This document shows positions 36,842 to 44,415 of a stretch of 64,000 nt of DNA, piece after piece. Under the pieces are notes generated by a model. That model worked only from the letters and a program-made list of their open reading frames with translations, was not told the origin of the DNA and did no database searches. Position 1 is the stretch's first letter, and each line of letters begins with the position of its first letter. Both the position numbers and the translations under genes were made by a program. Source of the stretch: DASPSR01 sp035498715 (GTDB taxonomy: Bacteria > Nitrospirota > UBA9217); contig DATJZV010000090.1 of the NCBI GenBank assembly GCA_035498715.1, positions 1-64,000 on the forward strand. Direction: 5' to 3'.

Positions 36842-38716
36842 CTAGTTGTCAAAATACTTGTGCATGAGAATTTGGAAATCTACGAGTCCACGGATGCTAT
36901 CGAGGGCAGCATCATTTGTGATATTTTGGTAGTCATTATATCCCATTTTTAAGGCGGCCTCAAGACGCTCTAAAGCCTCCCGCGGATGACCGCTCAAAGA
37001 CTCAACGCACGCCAGGCCATATTCCAGATGCGGCCTGCTACCTCCCAGTTCGATCGCTTCTCTATAATACCTCCTGGACATATCAAGCTTTTTCATCTTG
37101 AGATAGACATCGCCCAAACGTGAGAGGGCATCGGGCGATTGGGGCCTCGACGCCAGTACTTTTTTAAAAGTCAGCTCGGCTTTCTGGAACTCATGGGACA
37201 GGAAATAATTGATTCCCAGGTTCATCAATCCATTAATATCATCCGGGAATAATTCTGTCAGCTTCTGCAAAAAAGGCCGTGCTTCCGATATCTTACCCTG
37301 GCTATTGTAAAGGGCTCCGATATTATTAAGAGCAAGCTTATAATCAGGATCTAGTGATAATGCCTTCATGAAGGCATCGGCTGCTTCATCAGATCGTCCC
37401 TCATCAATGTAAGCCATGCCAAGGCCATTCCAGGCGAGAGGGGAGCTTGGCGATTTGCGCGCTGTATCCATCCATAAAGACGAGTCGTTACTCCAGACAG
37501 AAGTTCTCTGCCATGAAAGCCAGGGAAGTGGCACTATCAGGAGACAAAGCATAAGAGACAGGCCTATTTTACGAAAATCATAGGCCTTGTCGGCGGAAGG
37601 GAACGCTATAATACCGTAACATGCTGCTGCCCCTAATAAGGGGAAATACAGATAACGATCATTCATCAAAGTAACTATGGACACGATCTGGGAAACTGGC
37701 AGGAGCCCAACGAAAAAAAGTGCATACCAGAAGAAGAGCTCTTTTCTTTTTCGATAAAGATAAAATCCCATGAAGATTAATAGAACAACAAACACTGCGG
37801 ACCACGCAACTGAGCCATCTATTCTTACTTTCATGGGTGGCATATACATGGCACTTAATTCCGTCGGCCAGAAAATGATCCTGAAATATCGGGCAAGAAC
37901 GGTGAGCATGGTATAGAAAACGCCAAGAGGACCTTCAATGGCGTAAGAAATCCGCCCACCATCGTTTTCGGGCATCTGGCTTGTTAAGGCAAGTAATAGT
38001 GCGGCTCCTGCAGCAAATAAAAATGGTATCTTATTGGTTATCCAGGACTTTCGGTTGGACTTTTCATGATAGCAAAGGTCATAGAGAAAAAGAACAAGGG
38101 GGAGTATGACCGTTACTGATTTTGACAGAAGAGCGAGAACGAACGCCAGAATAGAAGAGATGTAAAAGAACTTGTTCTGGGGTTTTCCGGCAGTCCGATA
38201 GGATATGTAGAAGTGAAAAGATAACAGGAAAAAGAACATTGCTAGAAGATTTTTTCGTTGAGATATCCAAGCGACTGATTCAACCTGAACAGGATGGAAC
38301 AAGAAAATGAAGGCTGCGAGAAAGCCGAGCGCACGCCGTCGACTCATGCGAAATAGTAGCAAATAGAATAAAATGCCATTAACAGCATGAATGAGCACAT
38401 TGGAAAAAATAAAACCACCGGGACGCATCCCCCATAGGGTATAGTCGATCATATAGGAGATGATATGAAGCGGCGCATAATTCCCTATGTAAAATCGAGT
38501 GAATGCGTCCTTCAAATGTTCCACTGTGATGCCTTGTATTGTTTCATTATCTACGACATACAATTTGTCATCCCAGTTCAACAGAAAATCATGGCTGAGT
38601 GTGTTAGCATATACCACAAAGGTTAGGCCGGACAGAACGATTACGGGGAGAAGGTGAGGTCTTATTTTTTCGAAAATGGTCTTTCCCATTCTTGTTAGCC
38701 CAAGCAGAAACGACAT
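36842..38716 (-). CDS. membrane protein with C-terminal TPR repeats
   Basis: The first 400 residues hold about ten membrane helices and resemble the C-mannosyl/O-mannosyl transferase-like TMTC and PMT family layout (LPVIVLSGLTFVVYANTLSHDFLLNWDDKLYVVDN, the DD motif in the first loop, is typical). The last 200 residues are TPR repeats (AWNGLGMAYIDEGRSDEAADAFMKALSLDPDY, and three more). Such proteins glycosylate or assist glycosylation of exported proteins in anaerobic bacteria; that function is inferred. The next gene downstream on the other side is a GT2 glycosyltransferase, which fits a polyprenol-sugar route. A start at residue 10 is also possible. Confidence 0.82.
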   Translation of the reverse strand: MSFLLGLTRMGKTIFEKIRPHLLPVIVLSGLTFVVYANTLSHDFLLNWDDKLYVVDNETIQGITVEHLKDAFTRFYIGNYAPLHIISYMIDYTLWGMRPGGFIFSNVLIHAVNGILFYLLLFRMSRRRALGFLAAFIFLFHPVQVESVAWISQRKNLLAMFFFLLSFHFYISYRTAGKPQNKFFYISSILAFVLALLSKSVTVILPLVLFLYDLCYHEKSNRKSWITNKIPFLFAAGAALLLALTSQMPENDGGRISYAIEGPLGVFYTMLTVLARYFRIIFWPTELSAMYMPPMKVRIDGSVAWSAVFVVLLIFMGFYLYRKRKELFFWYALFFVGLLPVSQIVSIVTLMNDRYLYFPLLGAAACYGIIAFPSADKAYDFRKIGLSLMLCLLIVPLPWLSWQRTSVWSNDSSLWMDTARKSPSSPLAWNGLGMAYIDEGRSDEAADAFMKALSLDPDYKLALNNIGALYNSQGKISEARPFLQKLTELFPDDINGLMNLGINYFLSHEFQKAELTFKKVLASRPQSPDALSRLGDVYLKMKKLDMSRRYYREAIELGGSRPHLEYGLACVESLSGHPREALERLEAALKMGYNDYQNITNDAALDSIRGLVDFQILMHKYFDN

Positions 38717-38852
38717 AACATAGTGCTAATGAGGCAAAGAATACTCTGCAGTGATTTATGGCACACATGTTTTTTATACATTTTATTTACCCTATCAGGA
38801 GCTCGTCCCAAACCTTAATTTCAGATTTTTTACCTCTTTCATAAGTCGTAAA

Positions 38853-39611
38853 TCAATACAGTTTTCCCCCCTCTCTCTCGAATAGAGGTGATTGCCGGAG
38901 GCCTGTCTTCTGCAAGACGAAGCGCACCGCTGTAGCAAGTACGCCAAATCCATACTTCATGCTCCTGACAAAATTAATTGAGGAGGCGTCCTCGAAATAT
39001 TTTGTCGGGCAACTTATTTCCCCGATTTTAAACCCGAAATAAACAGTCTGGGCCAGCATTTCGTTGTCAAAAACAAAATCATCGGAATTTCGCTCCAGCG
39101 GCAGCGTTTCCAAAACCTGCCTGCTGAACGCACGGTAACCGGTATGGTATTCAGACAGCTTCACGCCGAATACGAGATTTTCAAGAAAAGTAAGAATCCT
39201 GTTTGCAATATATTTATAGAAGGGCATCCCTCCTTTGAGAGCTTCACCTCCGAGAATCCGTGATCCGAGAACGACATCGTAATGGCCTGACGTGATCATG
39301 GAGGACATGGCAGTTACCAGCTTCGGCGAGTATTGATAGTCAGGGTGGACCATAACGACAATATCCGCTCCGAGATGCAGCGCCTCGCGATAGCAGGTTT
39401 TCTGGTTGCCTCCGTAACCCTTATTTTCTGCATGGATGATTGTCCGAATGCCCAGCTCTTGTGCCAGTGTTGCGGTACGGTCCCGCGAAGCATCGTCAAC
39501 AAGGATCACTTCGTCGACGTATTCGTGGGGCAATTCCCGGTATGTCTGAATAAGCGTCTTTTCCGCATTATACGCGGGCATCACCACGATTAGTTTTTTC
39601 CCGAGGATCAT
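38853..39611 (-). CDS. GT2 family glycosyltransferase
   Basis: The 252-residue GT-A enzyme has the N-terminal nucleotide-sugar strand (LIVVMPAYNAEKTLIQTY), the DDASRD motif, the ADIVVMVHPDYQYSP block (where the DxD-like motif would be, here HPD) and the acceptor region HTGYRAFSRQVLETLPLERNSDDFVFDNEM. It resembles polyprenol-phosphate sugar transferases without a membrane anchor. AAGGAAATGAA precedes the ATG. Its neighbour encodes a TMTC/PMT-like membrane protein, so the pair may build and use a lipid-linked sugar. Confidence 0.9.
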   Translation of the reverse strand: MILGKKLIVVMPAYNAEKTLIQTYRELPHEYVDEVILVDDASRDRTATLAQELGIRTIIHAENKGYGGNQKTCYREALHLGADIVVMVHPDYQYSPKLVTAMSSMITSGHYDVVLGSRILGGEALKGGMPFYKYIANRILTFLENLVFGVKLSEYHTGYRAFSRQVLETLPLERNSDDFVFDNEMLAQTVYFGFKIGEISCPTKYFEDASSINFVRSMKYGFGVLATAVRFVLQKTGLRQSPLFEREGGKLY

Positions 39612-39768
39612 TTCATTTCCTTCCCGAACTCAACCTCGCGGCACATAAAATGAGGAAGCGGCTCAAGGGGCTTTTAAAACGACCGGTGATCATTACACCG
39701 GATAATCATCATTTCAAGCATACTTAAATAGCTGTATAGGCAGCAGAAAAAACCGCATCACAAATTCA

Positions 39769-41100
39769 TCACTCTTCTTTCAATATCCTCCACAAACTCG
39801 TTCTCGAAATGCCGAGCACTTCAGCCGCTTTGGACTTATTACCGCCGAACATATCGAGCACTTTTTCGGCATACTCCTTGTTCAATTGCTCAATGGTTTT
39901 GACCTCGTCCGGCTCAAGAGTCTCGATCTGGAACATCTTGATTGTCTGCGGCAGGCTATCGGGCGTGATGAGATGACCCTTCTCAAGGATGATCGCTCGC
40001 TCGACGATGTTCTCGAGTTCGCGCACGTTCCCCGGATAGCTATAGTGCATAAGCACATCCATCGACTCTTTGGCGAAGCCTGTGATCTTCTTGCGGGAAC
40101 TCGGGAGATGTTTCTCCAGAAAATATGCGCAGAGCGGCGGGATGTCTTCCCTGCGGTCGCGGAGCGGCGGGATGAAGATCTCCATGATGTTCAACCGGTA
40201 GTACAGGTCTTCGCGGAATCTCCCCTCGGCAATGACGGATCGTACGTTCTGGTTCGTCGCAGCAATAAATCGAACATCGACCTTGATGGGCTTGGTCCCA
40301 CCCACGCGGTAGAACTCCCCTTCCTCGATCACTTTCAGGAGCTTGGCCTGAAGGCTCGGGGCCATCTCGGCAATCTCGTCAAGGAACAGTGTGCCTGTGT
40401 CCGCGATCTCCACGAGTCCCTGTTTGGTCTTGACGGCTCCAGTGAAAGCGCCTTTTTCGTGGCCGAAGAGCTCGCTTGCGAGAAGTTCTTCGGTGAGCGT
40501 GGCGCAGTTGATTGACAGGAACGGCATGGTCAGCCGCCTGCTTGTGAAGTGTATTATCTTAGCCAGGAGACTTTTGCCCACGCCTGTCTCTCCGGTCAGA
40601 AGCACATTGCAGTCTGTATCTTTCATCCCCTCGATGACGCCGAGGATGTTGTTCATGCTCTCACTTTTGGCGATGATCGAAACCTTCCGGTCCAGACCCG
40701 CGAAAGCTTTGAGTGCGATGTTTTCCTTTTTCAGGCTCCTCTGCTCCCGGATCTTTCGCACCTTGAGGACGAGCTCATCGAGGTTAAAGGGTTTGGTGAC
40801 GTAGTCGTAGGCCCCTTTCTTCATGGCATCCACGACCGAGTCGATGCTGCCGAAGCCGGTTATGATGATCACCTCGGTCTCAATCTGCCTCACTTTTATC
40901 TTTTCGAGAAGTTCGATGCCTGTGAGACCCGGCATTTTAATGTCCGCGATCAAGAGATCAAAGTGATCGTTTTCGATCAGCTGGAGGGCGTCCTGTCCGT
41001 TCTGCGTTCCGATGGTCAGGTAACCTTCCTTCTGGAGAGCGTTGCTGAGGTGTTTTAGGGTTATTTCCTCGTCTTCAGCTATCAGTATTTTAAATGCCAT
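39769..41100 (-). CDS. sigma-54-dependent response regulator (NtrC family)
   Basis: Receiver domain (about 1-120; KILIAEDEE, Asp in LLIADIKMPGLTGIEL), AAA+ domain (about 145-385) with Walker A GETGVGKSLL, the sigma-54 loop EKGAFTGA, Walker B GTLFLDEIAEM and the sensor block FIAATNQNVRS, then a Fis-type HTH (KSKAAEVLGISRTSLWRIL). It activates sigma-54 promoters when phosphorylated. AAAGGAAAG precedes the ATG; upstream in-frame codons look non-coding. It follows its kinase gene (41242 on) by 141 bases, a cognate pair. Targets cannot be named. Confidence 0.95.
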   Translation of the reverse strand: MAFKILIAEDEEITLKHLSNALQKEGYLTIGTQNGQDALQLIENDHFDLLIADIKMPGLTGIELLEKIKVRQIETEVIIITGFGSIDSVVDAMKKGAYDYVTKPFNLDELVLKVRKIREQRSLKKENIALKAFAGLDRKVSIIAKSESMNNILGVIEGMKDTDCNVLLTGETGVGKSLLAKIIHFTSRRLTMPFLSINCATLTEELLASELFGHEKGAFTGAVKTKQGLVEIADTGTLFLDEIAEMAPSLQAKLLKVIEEGEFYRVGGTKPIKVDVRFIAATNQNVRSVIAEGRFREDLYYRLNIMEIFIPPLRDRREDIPPLCAYFLEKHLPSSRKKITGFAKESMDVLMHYSYPGNVRELENIVERAIILEKGHLITPDSLPQTIKMFQIETLEPDEVKTIEQLNKEYAEKVLDMFGGNKSKAAEVLGISRTSLWRILKEE

Positions 41101-41241
41101 GCGTATCTTTCCTTTAATCGGACTATCTAGGATCGAAAATAATCGAGACCAGAGAGGCGCATAGTGCGCGAAGGGTTTAATCTCCGGACCGTATTCCATT
41201 GCGCTCTTCGCGACTTCACGTTAAATTACTGATTCAGGCTC

Positions 41242-42816
41242 TTATCTTCCAGTCGGCAGCGTCAGGGTAAATGTCGTTCCTTTCCCCACTTCGCTTTCGA
41301 CAGTGATATCGCCTTTGTGTTTCTTGATGATATTATACACGATTGCCAGCCCGAGGCCCGTTCCCTTGTCCTTGGTTGTGAAGAACGGCTCAAAGATCTT
41401 CTCTATCGATTCCTGCTGGATTCCTCTGCCCGAATCCGATACGGTGATGATGACCGATTGTTCACTGCTCCTTATCTTCACGAACAACTCGCCGATGCCC
41501 CCCATGGCGTCAACCGCGTTCGCGAACAGGTTGGCAAAGACCTGTTCTACCTGGCCTTGGTCCGCACGCACGGTGGCCTGCGAAGAGTCGATATTGAGTG
41601 AGAACCGGATTTTCTCAAGGTTCCTTGAACTGCCGAGATGTCGGTAAGAATCCATGATCAGGTCTTTCAGCTCTACCGCTCGAAACTGAGGCTCCCTCCC
41701 GCGGGCGAAATCCAGGAGATCGCTCACGATCCGCTTGACCCTCTCAGTCTGGCCGACGATGTCGTTTACTGCCTCTTTTACTTCGCGGGAACAGCCTTCG
41801 CCGGCCTCTTTGGTAAGCACCTGCGCAGAGAGATAGATGTTGTTTAACGGATTATTCAGCTCATGGGCAACACCCGAAGCCAGGGTACCAATGGCAGCCA
41901 GCTTCTTGGTCTGCATCAGCTCCTTGTTCTTCCGCTCGATTTCCTCTTCATGAAGGGCAAGCTGGTCCTCCATCTGATTGAACTTGTCGATCAGTACCCC
42001 AACTTCGTCATGAGCACTTCCTTGTGAGAGTGGAACGGGCAGATGGGGATATGAGCCCTTTCCTGTTTTTTCAACCACGTTGATAAGGAGCATCAGTCTC
42101 CTCACCACGTTCGTGCTGATAAAGAAAAGCATCCCGATGCCGACTATGAAGAACAGCGGGAAGAAGATCAGAATGGCCGCCTGCGAAACACGGATCACAG
42201 TCTCGGCGTTTTCCCGTGCGACCTTGTCAAGGTCCTTGGATATGACCATGATATCCTCGCCGGTCTTCCTAAGTGCGGTAATATCGGCATCAAGCTCCCG
42301 GAGCCCGGTAATAAGCGAGTGCCCTCGAGCAAGGAAGAACGCTTTTTCGAGAAAATCTGCGGATTGCGCCGGCCGCTCAAGAAAGGTCGCTTCCACGAGA
42401 GAGAAGAACTTTTCGTTTTTCCCGAAGGATGCCTTGGTCTTTTCGAAAATGCCAAGAAGTCGCTGTGCCGATGATTCAATGGTGTTAAATCGTCGCTCGT
42501 ATTCAGCGATGCTGCTGCGGAGCGCCAGTTTGTCCGCCTTATCAATGTCGGGGTTCTGCATCAGGAGGGTTTTAAGCTCGCCAAGATAGGCACGAACCGC
42601 AGCCGCCTCTACGTTCGCCTTCTGGTGGCTGTAGAGAAAATAATTTTTTTCATGTCTCCGGAGCTGGAGCGACTTGCGGTTGATCGTGTCGGTTACCTCC
42701 AGATAGCGCACCTCTTTTTTGAGTTCGATAAAATTGATATATTCGAACGCTGCGAGGACAGCAATAATGACAGCGCTGATCAAGAAGCTAATAGCGATTT
42801 TTTTCTTTAGAGACAT
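41242..42816 (-). CDS. membrane sensor histidine kinase, partner of the NtrC-type regulator
   Basis: Layout: membrane helix (ISFLISAVIIAVLAAFEYINF), helical sensor with LRRHEKNYFLY, second membrane helix (LIFFPLFFIVGIGMLFFISTNVV), HAMP, the H-box GVAHELNNPLNNI and ATPase motifs NLFANAVDAM, DSGRGIQ, GTGLGLAIVYNI. It is close in plan to the kinase at 25.1 kb. Several starts are possible: the ATG used here or upstream GTG/TTG codons. It is followed by its NtrC-type regulator. Confidence 0.92.
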   Translation of the reverse strand: MSLKKKIAISFLISAVIIAVLAAFEYINFIELKKEVRYLEVTDTINRKSLQLRRHEKNYFLYSHQKANVEAAAVRAYLGELKTLLMQNPDIDKADKLALRSSIAEYERRFNTIESSAQRLLGIFEKTKASFGKNEKFFSLVEATFLERPAQSADFLEKAFFLARGHSLITGLRELDADITALRKTGEDIMVISKDLDKVARENAETVIRVSQAAILIFFPLFFIVGIGMLFFISTNVVRRLMLLINVVEKTGKGSYPHLPVPLSQGSAHDEVGVLIDKFNQMEDQLALHEEEIERKNKELMQTKKLAAIGTLASGVAHELNNPLNNIYLSAQVLTKEAGEGCSREVKEAVNDIVGQTERVKRIVSDLLDFARGREPQFRAVELKDLIMDSYRHLGSSRNLEKIRFSLNIDSSQATVRADQGQVEQVFANLFANAVDAMGGIGELFVKIRSSEQSVIITVSDSGRGIQQESIEKIFEPFFTTKDKGTGLGLAIVYNIIKKHKGDITVESEVGKGTTFTLTLPTGR

Positions 42817-42919
42817 GATCAATGATGACCTGCCGTAGAGACTCGGAAACACTGCGGATGAATATGTTTAAACAACGCCTAACTTACTCTTTTCGATCTC
42901 CCGTTTATAATTCCTCGAT

Positions 42920-44269
42920 CTACCTCTCCTTCGCAATCCCCCACTTCTTTCGTTTCTCCCAGAGGGACTTGCGCGTAATCCCGAGCATATCCGCAAGATG
43001 CTGCTCGTTGCACTCGTTCTGATATCGTTGAATGAACGCCTTGGTGTAGTCCTCGATTGAGAGCCTTTTGTCAAATACCTGATGCTGGAACGGCTCTTCC
43101 GCCTTCATCCCCACGGGCAGGTGTTCTGGTTTAATGAGATCACTGTCGGAGATGAGAATAGCTCTTTCGATCACGTTCTGGAGCTCGCGAACATTCCCCG
43201 CCCATCCGTAATTCATCATGATATCCATGGCCTCCGGAGAAACATCCTTGACCGGCTTGCCCATCTCATGTGAGTATTTCCCAAAATAGTGTCGCACGAG
43301 TGCCCCGATGTCTTCTTTACGCTCCCGGAGCGGCGGAATCTGCAAAGATATCACGTTAATGCGGTAATAGAGGTCTTCGCGGAACGTACTTTCTCTCACT
43401 GCCGCCCTCAGGTCCTTGTTAGTCGCGGTGATGAAGCGGATGTCGACCTTCGTACCCTTGGTGCTTCCCACAGGCCGGATCACCTGGTCCTCGATGACCC
43501 TGAGCAATTTTGCCTGGAGCGAGAGGCTCATGTCCCCGATTTCGTCAAGGAACACGGTGCCGCCCTCGGCTTCTTCGAGAATGCCCTTCTTTGTCGCAAT
43601 AGCCCCGGTAAAGGCGCCTCGTACGTGGCCGAACAGCTCGGTCTCGAGCAGGTTCTCGGGGATCGCCGAGCAGTTGATCGGCACGAATGGCATCGCCCGG
43701 CGCGAACTGTTGTGATGGATGACGCGGGCAAAGAGCTCCTTCCCTGTCCCGGTTTCTCCGAGAAGAAGTACATTGCTCTTGGTGTCCGCTATCTTTCTGA
43801 CCTCATCGAGGATGCTCTTGAGCGACGCGCTTTCGCCGATGATGCTGCTGAAATCATAGTTCCTTCCAACCTCCCGTTTGAGGAGTATGTTCTCCGCCTG
43901 AAGGCTCTTCTGCAGAAGGGCATTCCTCACGATCTGCTTGATCTCCTCATGAATAATAGGCTTCATGATGTAATCATAGGCCCCGGCCCTGAGCGCCTTC
44001 ACCGAGGTATCGAGCGATGCGTAGGCCGTGACGATGATAAATATCTGGTCTGGGATCTGCTCGCGCACCCTGACGAGCATCTCGATCCCGTCCATCCCCG
44101 GCAGGATGATGTCTGAGATAATCACATCATAAATGTTCGTTTCAAGCAGATTGAGGCCTTTTTCGGCGCAGTCCGCAGCATCGACAGCGAATCCCTCTTT
44201 CGTGAAGATCCGCTTGATGGATTCCCGCAGTGTCTCCTCGTCCTCAACAATCAAGATGGTCTTTGACAT
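42920..44269 (-). CDS. sigma-54-dependent response regulator, CbrB/NtrC-like
   Basis: Receiver (ILIVEDEETLRESI; Asp in VIISDIILPGMDGIEM), AAA+ with Walker A GETGTGKELF, sigma-54 contact VRGAFTGA, Walker B GTVFLDEIGDMS, sensor FITATNKDLRA, and an HTH C-terminus (LADMLGITRKSLWEKRKK). The 449-residue length is normal. It is encoded downstream of the transporter-like kinase at 44.4 kb, so it probably serves as its CbrB partner. The gene-distal HTH differs from that of the second regulator at 39.8 kb, suggesting separate regulons. Confidence 0.94.
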   Translation of the reverse strand: MSKTILIVEDEETLRESIKRIFTKEGFAVDAADCAEKGLNLLETNIYDVIISDIILPGMDGIEMLVRVREQIPDQIFIIVTAYASLDTSVKALRAGAYDYIMKPIIHEEIKQIVRNALLQKSLQAENILLKREVGRNYDFSSIIGESASLKSILDEVRKIADTKSNVLLLGETGTGKELFARVIHHNSSRRAMPFVPINCSAIPENLLETELFGHVRGAFTGAIATKKGILEEAEGGTVFLDEIGDMSLSLQAKLLRVIEDQVIRPVGSTKGTKVDIRFITATNKDLRAAVRESTFREDLYYRINVISLQIPPLRERKEDIGALVRHYFGKYSHEMGKPVKDVSPEAMDIMMNYGWAGNVRELQNVIERAILISDSDLIKPEHLPVGMKAEEPFQHQVFDKRLSIEDYTKAFIQRYQNECNEQHLADMLGITRKSLWEKRKKWGIAKER

Positions 44270-44316
44270 AATATCTCGTTCAGTTCAGCGACATGTATCG
44301 CCGAGCAGCATGGTAA

Positions 44317-44396
44317 ATTGGAAATTGCAAAATACAAATCTAACATGTGATCCCGGCACAGCAGTGCCACGACAATTAAAATTCAAAATTTCCAAT
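44317..44396. repeat. inverted-repeat element between kinase and regulator genes
   Basis: ATTGGAAATT at 44317-44326 is matched by AATTTCCAAT at 44387-44396, with an internal GGCAC-AGCA-GTGCC hairpin. The layout recalls a small palindromic repeat. It lies in the 146-base gap before the regulator start and may affect their relative expression. Confidence 0.4.
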
Positions 44397-44415
44397 CCGC
44401 ATTATGCGATCAGTC

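Noticed and set aside
44353..44368. Sigma-54 site before the CbrB-like regulator
   Set aside because: The TGGCAC...TGCC text is a hairpin with wrong GG-GC spacing.
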